A stretch of DNA of 64,000 nt from Ciona savignyi (lineage: Eukaryota > Chordata > Ascidiacea > Phlebobranchia > Cionidae). Made by a program: the position numbers and the translations under genes. The notes under the pieces are model-generated. The model was given only the letters and a program-made list of their open reading frames with translations, searched no databases and had not been told where the DNA came from. Of this stretch, positions 1 through 12,249 are shown piece after piece. The DNA lies in the NCBI GenBank assembly GCA_000149265.1, contig CH003301.1:1463298-1527297 (forward strand). Reading direction: 5' to 3'. The number at the start of each line of letters is the position of its first letter. Position 1 is the stretch's first letter.

Positions 1-874
1 GGCCCTTTTGCTGTTTATTCTACGAATTTTAATGTCACTGTTAGCTATTTCCCTGTCTAAGCTAGCGGTTCCCAACCTTTGTATCATGGGCTGGAACTTA
101 TCTACTCTGTTTTATCTTCACATACAAAGATCATAACCTTCTGGTTGGGAACCACCGATGTTGTTTATATATTTTTCGATCACAGACCTATATAACGACA
201 ACAGGCGGTATTTTTATTATTCTTACCTTTATTTACTTGATTTACGTTATACAGTATTCGTGTTTTTAGTTATAGGCCCACGTTTAACCCTTCATTCTAC
301 ATTGATAATGTTCTTTCATTTTTCGTTTCCGTCACGCGTAAAATATAACTCCATAGGCTACACACCCCTATAATTATTTGTAAAACTCTTTATTAATCAA
401 TAAATATAAATACATGTGCAACAATATAAATTGCAATTGTGTTAATTTCAAAGGCTAAGTGCAATAGTGCTCAAATTGTAGTATAATAATACTAATATAA
501 ACGATATTAAGTATACTTTTAAAGTGCTGTTATTTTCCACCTACATTGGCAAGAATAAGGAAAACCGGAATGAATTCGCCCACATATGCGTCGGCTGATG
601 GGATTCCATTAGAGAACGATTAAATATCAGTGGACCATTTCCTTAATATTTAAAAAGGGCAAGGGGGCCGTGCAAAGAAACCAATAACCTAAACGAGTTT
701 AACGAACAGACCGATCACATTGATTATACTGTAAAATTATACAAAATCATACGATACAAAGAAAAAAATATATGATTATAAATATAGGAGTAGGCATATA
801 GGAAATGAAGAAAATTGGGAAAATAAAAGAAACAATTTCGTGCATCATGTTGGTACAATTTCAGCATGGTCGGC
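1..874. other. Non-coding left flank
   Basis: No coding exon with convincing splice sites was found here. The stretch is the 3' flank of the minus-strand gene that stops at 875-877. A minus-strand AATAAA (TTTATT on the plus strand, near 388) could serve as its polyadenylation signal, but it is nearly 500 bases past the stop. Confidence 0.4.
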
Positions 875-2741
875 CTAGTGCAGTATTACAGCTACCAGAA
901 TTGTTGCCGAAAGTAACATAAAGTTGGTGGTCACGCTGCAAGACGAACCTCTTGGGGTCGTTACTTGAGATGGTGGAATTATGTTGGTGGGTAACTGGAA
1001 TAACAGAGGTTAAGTGGCCGAGAAGTTAACGCGACCGACTGACATACAGAAACAAACGTAGAGAACGATCCGGTAATTCTGGATTTGTGAGACCAGCGTG
1101 TTTATAATTTTCAATTTAAATGTTACCTAAGAGCCATTTACAGATTAACTTAAACATGGACTTGCACAACCCATTTAGTAGTAGGCTATCTTTACTCATT
1201 TAGTAGTATCTTTTTTATATTATTTTTCTGCGACCTATACTATATGTAACGTCCGGTTTTCTGCCTACTGTATGGCTGGCGGCGGTAATTACCTGAAGCA
1301 AGGTTCCTGGGTATCCATCATCTCGAGTGTCGCACCAATTCTCGTCGTACATACCGTTTTCCATTGGAGACTCAACTACGAATCTGTGAAACAACAGTTT
1401 ATATTGCAGAAAAATAAACTATTTATTAAGAGCCAATACATAAATATACGTAAACGCATATATCAGAAAAGGTTGAGGTACCTATACCAGAAGAGTTTGT
1501 CACCGCTCTCACAGCCGTCACCCTGACAAAAGAAGCTATATTGAACCGATGCTGCAGCGGAAGGAACAGTCGAGCATATGCTGAACTGACGAGATGTTCC
1601 ACCTTGGTGTAACAATTTATTACGGTTGTTCTACCTCAGTATAATCTGGTACATAGATACAAATATTCTTTAACGCAACGTTATCTGGCAGACTGTTAAA
1701 AATAGCAGCGTGTTGACATCTCTGATATTTTTACAATGAGAAATCTATATTGGTACTTTTTAAAATTACTTGGTCAGAGAGTACGCGAGTTATATAACTT
1801 AAACAAGTTGTCTACTTGAGGAAATTACAAAAAATGAAAAAAATCAATCAGGTTAAATTTACAGTTTGTCTGTTGGTTCTGGTTGTTGGAAACGCATAAA
1901 CGACCAGCTTGTTCCAGTTCCCACTTGATTTCTATGTGTCTCATGTTACCATCAGTGGACTGAACAGTTATACAAGGCCGTACTGTAAAAATATTAATAA
2001 TTAATATAGAAATAACATGGAAAAGTACTTCGTATTACTCGTTATCATCAGAGTAGGAATACAAGTAAAATATAGGCTTTAGTCGCTTGCACGGTGCATT
2101 ACTTTATATAGCTTTGTGCTAATAAACTGCATGGTGAAACTGAAATTTAAAGTACTTGGGTAATATTCCCTTTTAATTATTGTTATGGTATTTATAATTA
2201 TTAATTGAGGCTATTAAAGGTTTTGTATTTGGAATATATACCACAATTACCACATATAAAACAAATCTGACCTCCTTCAAACTTGTAAGTTGCTGTCTTG
2301 AATCCAAGTGGCCTGCCAGTGTTAGCGTTTGGGTCGGTTATTGTTAGGAATGTTTGACTGTAGAGTGTTTCGTTAATTGGTATCCACGACTGTCGAACAA
2401 ATAACGTATAAATACATTAAACTTAATTAGTTATATATTTTCGACTAAATTGACCGACAAAGTGCACCTTAGCTTATTACGAGTTCAAATCCTAGTGTAT
2501 ATCCATTTTAGTTAGACCTAACTAACATATGTTTTTTAATTGCATTTTAAGCACAGTAACTAAGAAAACAAATAAATGGCAGTCATGTAGAAAATAGCAG
2601 TCAAAAATGCAACATTTATTTTTCAGTTTAGTTTGTAGGATATGCAAACACTGATATTAAAACACTAACCGGGCATTGCTGGTGCGATCTGGAAATTAGT
2701 CCAAGAAAGAAAACAATTCCAAATATTGCTAATGATTTCAT
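875..2741 (-). CDS. Unrecognised secreted, probably GPI-anchored Cys-containing protein (7 exons)
   Basis: I do not recognise the family. Predicted exons, in gene order: 2741-2670, 2389-2251, 1982-1894, 1721-1635, 1522-1482, 1383-1293 and 994-875, giving about 212 residues. Exon 1 encodes a typical signal peptide (MKSLAIFGIVFFLGLIS) and ends in phase 0. The last exon has a Pro/Thr-rich linker, a short Ser-Ser-Cys-Ser stretch and a hydrophobic C-terminus (FMLLSATILVAVILH) directly before the stop, as in GPI-anchor signals. The middle has about eight cysteines and motifs such as RPCITVQ, NICIYVP and NENWC-like segments, suggesting a disulphide-bonded ectodomain. Phases agree across most joins. 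The weak point is the 3' end of exon 3: the phase-consistent donor at 1893 (GTTTCC) is poor, while the better-looking donor at 1862 (GTAAAT) breaks frame. Exon 2 has three possible donors (2271, 2250, 2241), all in the same phase. Protein-like exons with a signal peptide at one end and an anchor at the other make a real gene likely. Confidence 0.6.
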
Positions 2742-5054
2742 TTTTAACAACAACACCTAACGCATCAGCATATATCCCAAAAATCTGCATAAATAGAAAC
2801 GTGAAAGTGTGTAAATAACTGTAGAGTACGTAGCAGCCGTGCATTGTGTAATAACTGTCACTTAATCAGCATAAGCCCCGTTCACTGGACAACAGTATGG
2901 TCATAATTAATAAAAACACATTTTTGAGTTACCTTAGGTAACTTAAAATAACAAATGTTAATAACTTTTGGTAGTTACTGTTACCATTTACTAGTGGTGT
3001 TATGAGTCACTAAAAAGGAAGTGACGCGACGCAGTTTTACCAATTGTTCAATGACGTAATAACTATGTTGGCGAACAGTTGTATTATAAGGGAAAATTGT
3101 CCCAACGGCTTAGATCAAAACACCAACAACAATCAGGTTTAATACTAAACTGTTTAATTCAACTCAATTGTTTGCGTGTGCATTCAATCAATAACTTGCT
3201 AATGTATTTTAACAAATAGGCCTGCATATATACTTTATTAAAAGAAATTTAATTATAGGCCTACCTGATTTAAATTAAATTACTTTCATGTTTTATTGAT
3301 AACTGTTTACTTAAAACTTTAAATAAGCTACGTAGGTGGTACACGATAAATACATTGTATCTACAAGCTGCGAAGTGGTACAGTACTGAACACTAAATGG
3401 TGAGCTGAAAATTTCAACACCTTTTTCACCAAGCTTTCTATCTCCGGATACAGCTTGTGATTTCGTTTGAAAATAGCTACTTCGAGTGAGTCATTTTGTC
3501 CGCAGGCTTACCTGTTGACCTGCTAACTATACGTTCGCTGCTTTAAAATACATGCTAGCTATAGAATCGTTGCGGCATATTAAATCCTGTGTCTATTTCT
3601 GTTCTTAGTTTAAACATGGAAAGCTATTGACCTAGTCTAGTTAATAGCGTATAAAACAGATCATATGATGTTGGCGTACATATCCACATAGGATACACAC
3701 CACTAGTTTCGCATAGAAATCTGACTCCAGTGATATTTTGATACCGAGTTACGTCCTTTTGATTCGCCACAACAATTGAGTGTCAAGCGTGCTTATTATG
3801 GAATACAAATAGCTCCCCCTTTTACTTTGAGCTTCGTAAATTGCACGTTATACTAACGTTAGTAGCTCCAGTAAAATAATTGGGTTAAAAAGAGAAATGT
3901 GACAAAAGTGCAAGGCCACTCAGGCTATAATACAAAAGATAAGATCATATCCTATAAGAAACAAAGTAACATTCTACAAACGTTCCACCATGAAACAAAA
4001 ACTCCAGGAATGGAATAAATATTAAATTTAATAGAGCGAAAACAAATTAAACTAGAGTTTTAACAACGTGTTAACCGCCACTATTTTTTAAAACCCATTT
4101 TGTATGTTAATACGTTCAGGATCCTTGGTAACCTAATTACTCTTGGTATACCATATACAAACTGAATGCTCAGCATTTACCGATCTTAAATGAAATATTC
4201 ACGTCGATATAAAATAGACATGAACAATTAAAATATACAAACAATGCTAGCATATGTTATTAAAAAAACGTTAAAGAAAACTGATTCAAGATTTAAGTTC
4301 GGTTAAGTCTTGAGAGATCCCCTGAATACAGTTTACACTGATTTGCACCCACGTGTTACACAAAAAATCTAATGCACGCTGTCCATAAGAAAATGTCATC
4401 ATTTTAAATGCAGTATTCGTTAATTCTTAAAACTAACTTGACAAACTATATGCCTTACTAACCCACAATTGTACTGTTTTTTAAAAGAACTTTTAAAAGT
4501 TGATTAAACTTAGGTTTTTAGGACAAATAAGTTAAAATAGTCTTCGAGAAGACGGACTATCCAGGCACTGGCCAGTGGGTTTATGCGGACTATAAATTTG
4601 ATTAAATGCATCAGTAGCTTGTTAGAAACAATCCTCTTGTTCCCCGGCGAATATATTTCTTTTAACCGCGGCAGTACAATAAACCTCGCCCATTTCCTAA
4701 AACAAAATATACAAGTACACACACACATATATCTATGTACAAATGAACAGGTATGTACATAGACGGTAAACCGAACATTGTAGATGCAGTTAGGGCGTTT
4801 GCGACAAAGAGAACATGGCTAACACATAACACAGAATTAAACTTAAACGATTACATCGGTGGTTTTTTGAAGCACCCATTGGGAATTTGCGAGCACACAG
4901 TATATGTAATTGGTCGAAATCGAAGCGTGTTTAAAACTATTGCAGCAAGAATGGCAGATGTATGAAATGTATCAATGCGGTGCGATGTTGCTTTTAATGC
5001 CATCAAGAATATGCTCGTCACAAAAATGCAAACAAGAATGGCGTAATGGGAGCA
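2742..5054. other. Intergenic, between the secreted-protein gene and the SEC62 stop
   Basis: This holds the upstream region of the minus-strand secreted-protein gene and the 3' flank of SEC62. Short open frames near 4510-4965 have no splice signals or family resemblance and probably lie in the SEC62 3' UTR. No RNA gene or clear repeat was seen. Confidence 0.4.
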
Positions 5055-8000
5055 TTAATCGTGGGAGGCGACGGGTTTTCCGTCCAATATTTCGTAGTCG
5101 CTGTCGTCATAACAAGGTTCCAGCTCGGGTTCGGATTCGTCGGAAAACTCGTCGGTGGATCTGCCGATTTTCTCGTCATGACCGTCATCCTTTGGAGGAT
5201 CTTCGTTTTTCTCTTTATTTTCGTCTTCTTCATCTTCGTTATCTTCATCTTCATCTTTATCTTCATCGCTGAGTTTGGAATCTGCATCGGAAAGGTATAA
5301 GTTTTACTGTGACAACAACTACAAAGTGTTACACCTAACGACTACGATTGTGCAACACAACAAGAGCATCTGACTTTGATATTTTCAACGGACTTTAATT
5401 GTTACCACGACTGCATAATAACCGTGATTATAAAATCATAATTTTATAGATTACCCAGTACTACAGAAAAACCTACCCTCTTTAGGCCCCTTGTATTCGT
5501 ATGTGTACCACGGTTTAAACGATTCAAAGAAACCGACGTCTTCCAGTAGGTTGGGAAGAAGCCACAAATGGTGGTTGCCCAGCGTGAAAACATAGATGAC
5601 ACCAAATAACAAAGTGCGCACTGGATAATAAAGGTTGAACGGTGAATATAGTTGCTTGATGTAAGGTAGTAAGGATAAAAAAATACGTATGAACATTTTT
5701 TAAAACAACAAAAAATTCTGAAATGATAAAAACTTTGATATTCTTACATGTTGTGAAAAATTGGTATACTAGCCTTATGTTTACAATGTATAACAAAAGA
5801 ATAAATAAAAAAATCCCAGAGATGGCTTAGACAGCAGCATTTTAATTATAAATTCTATGGCTCAAAGAAAAAAAAGAATAATGTAATAACATGAAATCAC
5901 TCTTATTAATAAATCTTCCATTACTAAACAACACACCAAAAAATGTCAACTCACTTATAGCTGTGCCCAGAATACCACCGACAAAAACTCCACCAACCAC
6001 TGTGAGGTAATACACGCCAACTCGAACACTAGGGGGCCAGATGGGGAAAAGTGTTGCAGCAATTACTCCGAGTAAGACAATAGTACCTTGAGGAAATGTT
6101 TTGCTTTTTAACCAGAGAACAAAGCAGTACCTCTGTATATCAAAAGTCATAGGATTAATTAAAAATACTGAGACAATCTAAGCACTTTTGCACACAAACC
6201 ATTTCGATATTTGTATATTAAGATGCAAACAAAATTACATTTTACTTACCAAGGAACCAAGTTTTGGGACTTATTGGGTCGTACACCCAGACATAGATAT
6301 CAGATGAATCGTAAAATACTTGTTCTTCATGAACCTGAAGTTTATATTTTCGCTTCTTCTTTTTATCATCGGTTTCCTTTGACAAATTTAATTCATGTAA
6401 ATATCTATATCTATAGAATATTCTAATGTATATATTTATTACTAGTTGTTATCAATTAATATTGTGCAACTTAAAATATTGAAATATTTATAAATTACCG
6501 TAATCCAATAAACATGGGGTGAAATATTTCACTTTAAAACCGATTAAATGATATTGGAATACATACCAATAAGCCTGTTTACATGATGCATGCTCAAACG
6601 GATCGGATTAAATACCAAACAAATTTAAAATGACATCACACAAGTTTAAAATCTAATCCGTTAAGTGTCGCATTTACATGGCGCTATTTTTGTTTATTGT
6701 TTTTAGAATGTAATTGGATTTGACAAGTCTTTGACTGTTGATGTTAATGTAGTAGGTTAGTCTAGTGGAATGTTAGCGTATCATTTATGTATTGTCCTGG
6801 ATTATATTCGTTTTTATTTAGTTCTACAACTTTTGATTCAAGACTTTTTTGCAATGGTAACCTAACATTAGACACACTAGGCTTGCTAAATTACTCTAAT
6901 ATCTGGCAGAAGTTGTGTTTATAAGTCAAACATCTAAAAATTAAAGTTTTACAAATTTTTCTGAAGTTCTTAAGCCTAAATTCAAATCCCAATCCGTTCC
7001 AGAAAACCGCTTCTTTTATCGGTTGAAGATATGACACCTCAAATCCGTTCTGCCTTTTTCCCTTCGCGCAAAACGAGACAACGAATTGGCGAAATAGATT
7101 CGAATCCATTTAAAAGTACCATGTAATTGGGCTTAATGGTAGCTATATTGCATTACAATATCATGTTGGTAGTACCATAGTTGCTGTATAATATAATTAC
7201 CTTTTTCTCTTCCTCTTGTTTTTTGCTCTTTTTTCTTTTTTTTACTTTTGTATCTTCATCTTTATCTTCTTTTTCACCTTTATTCTAAATAAAAATTGGT
7301 GGTAAATAAAGATGGTGAATAATTAAAGAGCAAGTTTGATATTGTACGACTAAATAGCTTGGTGGATTAGCACATCTCCTAAAAGCGGAAGTTTTTGGTT
7401 GAAACTGGTCACTTGCTAGATGTTTGTTATCTTGCCAAATGATGCATTTTTGCATCACTGACAAACAGCAAAAAAAAAATGCCAATAAGAAGATTACAAT
7501 TAAGTACAAATGCTAACCTTTTCGCCTTTGCCGGTCGGTTCTTTTAATATTTTTTCGACTCGATAAAACAGGTTGCTATGAAGAAGTCTAAAAAAAGTTT
7601 GGTTAAACTATGAAAAAGATTAGCCTTTCCCTAGGACAACCATAACAGTGTTACATCTTTCAACTTTATACAATTAGTAAATGGCATCCATAAATTATAA
7701 CGTATCAATATGTGGTACACTACTTTGTAGCATTGCGCATGAAAATTTGATGTATTTTTGCATTACAAATATTAAGTCTGTAACATAGTAGTCTAAAGAT
7801 ATTTCAATTAAAAATTAAGTTTTCCGATTTCCGTAGACATCAATGGTTAACAAAATGCCTTAAAATATAACATATAAAATTAAAAACAAAGAGACTATGA
7901 CTTTGTTTGCATTACTTCTCCATAAAAATAATGGCTTCTTCCCTTGATGAAATCATTGCATCAGCTTTCTTTGTTGATTTTGCCCAGTGAGACTCCATAA

Positions 8001-10395
8001 GAGTGTCCACTGCTTTCGACCCTGAAATATCCAGTTACGGCATTAAAAACAACAAATCATCTTATGACAAACATTCAAAACCAACACTAAATTTGGAGAT
8101 ATTTAAAGAGTTTTGCACCGGAGATTAATTTTATTTAAGATAAAAGTAATTTTTAAATCAAGGAAAAAGGATTAGATAGCCTAGGCTACAGAACTAACTA
8201 TAACCAGTCAGAGAACAAATCACCATTTAACTCAAAATTATTTGTATGTACACAAAGCTAATTAGCCTATCTTATAACAACACAGTACAGTTACAAGCCA
8301 TCATTCAAGAATGTATTTAACAATTCTCAATCTCACCAACGAAATAGTCGACTTTTTGCTTTTGTAAAACAGTATTTTTCTTTGGTGTCTTGAATCGCAC
8401 ATGCTTTGCCATCTGTAGTTCTTCTTTACTTGGTTCCTCACTTTGAGCCTGTGGATGGAAAATGTGTTGTTGAAATTAAGTGGAATATACATTTAATACA
8501 TTAAAAAGATTAAATAAAAATATCTTTACATGTAGACACATAGAAAAATTATTTCAGTTTTAAATCAGTATGGTACGTAAAAAATATATAAAAAGGTTTA
8601 TAACTGAATTATAAAATCACTGTGGTTGTTAAGTTAGTATCAAAGTTTCAGTTCTAAGGACATTAAAGTTTATAAACAGAAAGGGAAAGAAAGCTTGTTT
8701 AAAGAAAATATAAAAAGTGTATTTTAGTACATAAATCCACCTCAAAACCACCATTTTGAATGCTCTGTTGACAACTGTCCTCAACATCAGGTTTATTTGT
8801 ACTCTGTTTAACTTCAGGTACAATAGGCAAGCCAAATAAACTAGCCATTGTCAGATTTTAAATTAAATCCCTCTAAGACCTCAACGTTTAAGATGATTAT
8901 TCTTACTACAAGTTTCAAATACTGTATATTGTACATAGCACCTATTTTCTTTGCTTTTTACAATTCTTTTATGTTTAAAACAGTTTAATGTTTAAAGCTA
9001 AAGATCTAAGTACAACAGCCATAACACATGCAGATAATAAAAAACTCCAGCTAAGACAGCTGCATCTCATGGGAACAGGACACCATTCCAGTTGAAAAGG
9101 AAGTTAAGAGGAAACAATTTAAGCTGCAAGGCGTTAATCCCAAACAATAGAACATATGACCAGTTGGATATTGCATAGTGTCATCAAGGACCAAAAATAG
9201 AATTTTATAAATTTAATTTTTTTTTCTAAATCCTCACCCTTAAGTTGGGAAATAATTGATTAGATTAAATAGGTTACAAGCTCAGAGATTGAAAATTTTT
9301 ATAAAGTGTAATTTTAAAATAGACAGGATACAAAATTTGAGGTTCTGGGTTAAGTTTAGGATCACAATTAAAACTTGGAAAATGATGTTATAGACGCTTT
9401 AGTTAGATGGCCATTGTATTGGTACAGTATATATTTTGACTTTAGCCTTGACTTCATAGCATTGTTAGACTGCAATTGCCCATAACATAGTTGGAATACA
9501 AAAAATAAATCTTTTAGAGTTTTAGCAAACTACTTATGCTACATCAGCCTGCATGGGAATATTAAAAAACTTTTTATTGGTGTCGCACCTTAAACCATCA
9601 GTCAAAAGATGTGTTTGAAACCAGGATGTTATGTCCGCATGAAAGTCACTCAATTATTTGTTATCTAAAAGTAAACGCAATGGGTCTTCGAATAGGTAGA
9701 GAACATTACAATAACTAAGGCAACCTAACAGATTTAATGTGGTACCGTATTTGAATCATTGCCCATGTTGGTATATTTTGACCCCAAGAAATACAAATTA
9801 TGTACGTATGTATGATTATTTTATCTTCTATAGAAAATAATACAAAATACAGTAATCGAGTTATTTCTCATTTTTTTCACAACTTTTACCCAGACTGCAG
9901 AGTATTCGACATCATAACAACAGCAAGTAGTGTTGACATACCGAATTGGATATACCGGTAATGCAGTATGGGAAACATCCTGTTATCAACTGATAAGCTA
10001 GGTGGCCTTTCAGCCAAAGGGTTTTCCTTGGTCTTGGGCAAACGGACATCACCTCAAACCAATGGAATGATAGATTCTACTAAATTGAAGGTACATTTAA
10101 ATACACAACACACTATAATATCTCTGGTCACCCGACGGTTCATACAAGGTGATCTGACGATTGCCAATGTGTTAACAGCCTCTGCGTTTTCCAATTCACA
10201 AGGATAAACATGAAAATCATATTCTATTACTCATGCGTTTTGTAGAATGAACGTTTATAAATAATTTTAGCCATAGACAATTACAATTAACGTCAATGAG
10301 TTTCTAAATAAAACATGAACATATCATTAATTTAATAATCTTTAAACCTTTTTACTTACCACCATTTTACTTTTCTTTTTCCTTCTTTCAGACAT
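5055..10395 (-). CDS. SEC62: SEC62, ER protein translocation subunit (9 exons)
   Basis: Sec62 works with Sec63 at the Sec61 channel in post-translational import into the ER; in vertebrates it is also an ER-phagy receptor. Exons in gene order: 10395-10360, 8448-8337, 8021-7916, 7587-7518, 7284-7201, 6376-6250, 6086-5955, 5620-5477 and 5281-5055. All phases fit, giving 345 residues (human about 399). Visible landmarks are a basic start (MSERRKKKSK), the conserved EEPSKEE and VDYFVGSKAVDTLMES segments, a Lys/Glu-rich linker, YVWVYDP before the first membrane segment, then VIAATLFPIWP and VRVGVYYL, then HHLWLLPNLLEDVGF and YEYKGPK. The last exon is a highly acidic tail encoded by GAA/GAT runs, ending near residue 345. 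Residues 333-336 (YEIL, preceded by Asp-Asp-Ser-Asp) resemble an LC3-interacting motif. The family assignment is secure. Exon 1 ends in phase 0 and joins exon 2 directly. Confidence 0.95.
7355..7430 (+). repeat. SINE head fragment in SEC62 intron
   Basis: The segment around 'cttggtggattagcacat' followed by 'ggttgaaactggtcactt' matches the tRNA-like head of the SINE best preserved at 20058-20359. No body or tail follows. Confidence 0.4.
8741..8848 (-). CDS. SEC62: Possible alternative first exon of SEC62
   Basis: A 36-codon open segment begins with an ATG at 8848-8846 (MASLFGLPIVPEVKQ) and ends in phase 0 before a GTGGAT donor at 8740. It lies between SEC62 exon 1 and exon 2 and would join exon 2 in frame. 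It cannot be an internal exon, because no acceptor in front of it keeps the frame open. If used, the protein would lose the basic N-terminus and gain an uncharged-to-acidic one. The donor is weak, and chance cannot be excluded. Confidence 0.35.
9975..10235 (+). repeat. Degraded tRNA-derived SINE copy in SEC62 intron 1
   Basis: Shares with the copies at 11812 and 20058 (opposite strand) the order: head with 'gtggcctttcagcc', 'cttgggcaa', 'aatgatagattctac', 'acacaacacact', 'acccgacggt', 'gtgatctgacgattgcc', and an A-rich end with 'ataaacatgaaaatcat'. It lies in SEC62 intron 1, antisense to the gene. The open frame across it is repeat sequence, not a gene. Confidence 0.75.
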
Positions 10396-10585
10396 ATTTT
10401 CCGATTTCCGAGTTAAATTAAAGGAGCTAGGTAACGACTTTTTTATTCGGAAAAACAAATTTTTATCAAACACTACAATATGTGTACTTCAACTTGCACT
10501 AAACAGGTTAAAAAATTATTGCATAAATAAAACACATAAACAGCAGTGACAACCTGGCAGTAAAAAGCGGAGAAAATGGTAGTAA

Positions 10586-10593
10586 TGACGTCA
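10586..10593. promoter_or_regulatory. CRE palindrome upstream of SEC62
   Basis: A perfect TGACGTCA lies about 190 bases upstream of the SEC62 start codon. CREB/ATF factors bind this sequence, and ATF6-type factors bind related ones. A role in SEC62 expression is inferred only from position. Confidence 0.35.
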
Positions 10594-10842
10594 CACACAT
10601 TGGTACCGCAAAGGCTTCGTGCAGGGATAACATAAAACATAAAATAGTTTTAGACCATTTTCACAGTACTAAAAATTATATATTTGAAATTCCAATATGA
10701 AAGAAAACACAGAAACTAAATGCTAACCAAAATGTTCCAGATAGGCATGTACCAGTTTTTCGTAGACTATCGATAGGGGGTCCCCCAAATCCGGAAATGG
10801 TAAAATGGCTGGCCGGTAGTTTGGCGGTGTGACCGAATGTTA

Positions 10843-10909
10843 AACCATAGAGTACTAATATATTAGTACTCTATGGTTAAACCATAGTATACTTTAGTAT
10901 ACTATGGTT
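10843..10909. repeat. Two adjacent near-perfect palindromes
   Basis: Positions 10843-10878 form a perfect 36-base palindrome with no loop (arms of 18, beginning AACCATAGAGTAC). Positions 10880-10909 form a second hairpin with 13-base arms (AACCATAGTATAC) and a four-base TTTA loop. Both share the AACCATAG arm end and are joined by TTAA-type bases. They lie between the SEC62 and PPP2R3 5' ends, which are divergently oriented. Confidence 0.85.
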
Positions 10910-11099
10910 AAACGCACCTGATACATATACCTAAGTATACACCAAAACGCACTTAGGTAGGTTTATGCAAAAAAAATCGAATAAGCTTAACCCAGGATTA
11001 AACAAAGGCCTAATCACACGTTAATAAATTTGATATGCAGTAAGCTCGAACTCGGATTATTTGACCCGAGATCCTAAATTCCTAAGCGAGGTTTTTCAT

Positions 11100-11165
11100 A
11101 CCACCCTTTGTGACGAGCCCATCATTGGTTTAAAACTTAGCCCGCTAAACAAAAAAACGAAAACC
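11100..11165 (+). repeat. Second tRNA-like repeat family, fragment
   Basis: Contains 'tgacgagcccatcattggtt' followed by 'aaaacttagcccgctaaa'. The same phrase occurs at 43845-43885 and, with a longer tRNA-like head, at 23430-23545. The B-box here is altered to GGTTTAAA. Confidence 0.4.
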
Positions 11166-11811
11166 AGTTTTCGTTTACGGTAACATGACGTTATTCTTAA
11201 AAGTATACGGTATAGTGTAATTTATGTAAATTTGGCGGCAAAATAAGATGAATTTTAAAAGAAGATTAAACATATTTGTGCTATATGTTTAAACAGATAA
11301 CATTCTAATTACACGTAATAAACATTACCAATTCTTAACAAAAGTCACGACGAAATGTTATACATTGTGTTTCTATGTGAATGCAACACACAGACGTGAA
11401 CTGGATTCAAATCAAACAAACCCCCGAAATTTACTTGTGTTTTAGCTTTAGGCCAAACTTTATTACTTTTAAACTTTAATGTAGGTGCTAATTTTATGCT
11501 ATATTGTTACAACATTTTATATTTATTTGATTTGTTTGTAACACACTGTCATACTCGGTACCGTAAGTTTGGGCCTCAGAATAAGTTTAGAGTGAATCTG
11601 CAAAAGCCCATATGCGTACATTGTAAACATACATTTGTAAATCCCTGACTATACAAAGGGTAGGTATGGTAAATGCAATTGATATACCATTTTGGAGCCG
11701 TACTGTCTCGTTGGTATTGAATTAGGATAATATGTTAATATTTTATTCTTGATAGAAAAACTCACATGGACAATCATCAGAACACCATAAACTCTAACAC
11801 CGTAACCTTTA

Positions 11812-12037
11812 GTTTAGGATAGGATATTCATCTTTATCCCCGTGAATGCGAAAACCAAGGGAGGTTAACACACGGGCAATCGTCAGATCACCTTGTGCCA
11901 TCGTCGGGTTACCGAAGCTATTGCAGTGGTGTTGTATATGATAGACACGTTCCTTCAATTTGGTAGAACCCATTAATCCGCTGGGTTCAGGCAATGTCCG
12001 TAAAGTGCCTTGCCCAAGGACACAACCGACGTTTAAT
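11812..12037 (-). repeat. tRNA-derived SINE, body and tail
   Basis: Nearly identical over about 200 bases to the fuller copy at 20058-20359. The tail (ATCCTATCCT-type repeat) is at the left end. The tRNA-like head is largely missing. It sits about 200 bases upstream of the first PPP2R3 start codon, so it could lie in the promoter or 5' UTR. Confidence 0.8.
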
Positions 12038-12249
12038 GTTATTCGGAATCAATAACATTTTATACAGTTGCTCAATTTAAAACCAACATGTTTTTTTCTA
12101 GTAGAACAGCCAAACTCGCCTGAGACCTCATCAAATATAGACTACTGGTTACATTTAAGTTACACTATTAAAAACTTGGTTGTTTTTATAGATACGAGTA
12201 GCTAAGGCCAACATATTTAGTGTAAAATGCACTGAAAAGGTCGGTTAAA

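Noticed and set aside
1272..1526. 84-codon plus-strand frame
   Set aside because: It overlaps, on the other strand, exons 5 and 6 of the secreted-protein gene, which have better splice and phase support.
4510..4965. Two 70-codon frames near the SEC62 3' end
   Set aside because: They lie beyond the SEC62 stop at 5055, have no splice structure and resemble no family; probably 3' UTR.
5018..5300. Other frames across the SEC62 acidic tail, on both strands
   Set aside because: The GAA/GAT repeat coding for the acidic tail keeps several frames open by composition.
11809..11994. 61-codon minus-strand frame, repeated at 20044-20247
   Set aside because: Both frames are the same part of the SINE body.
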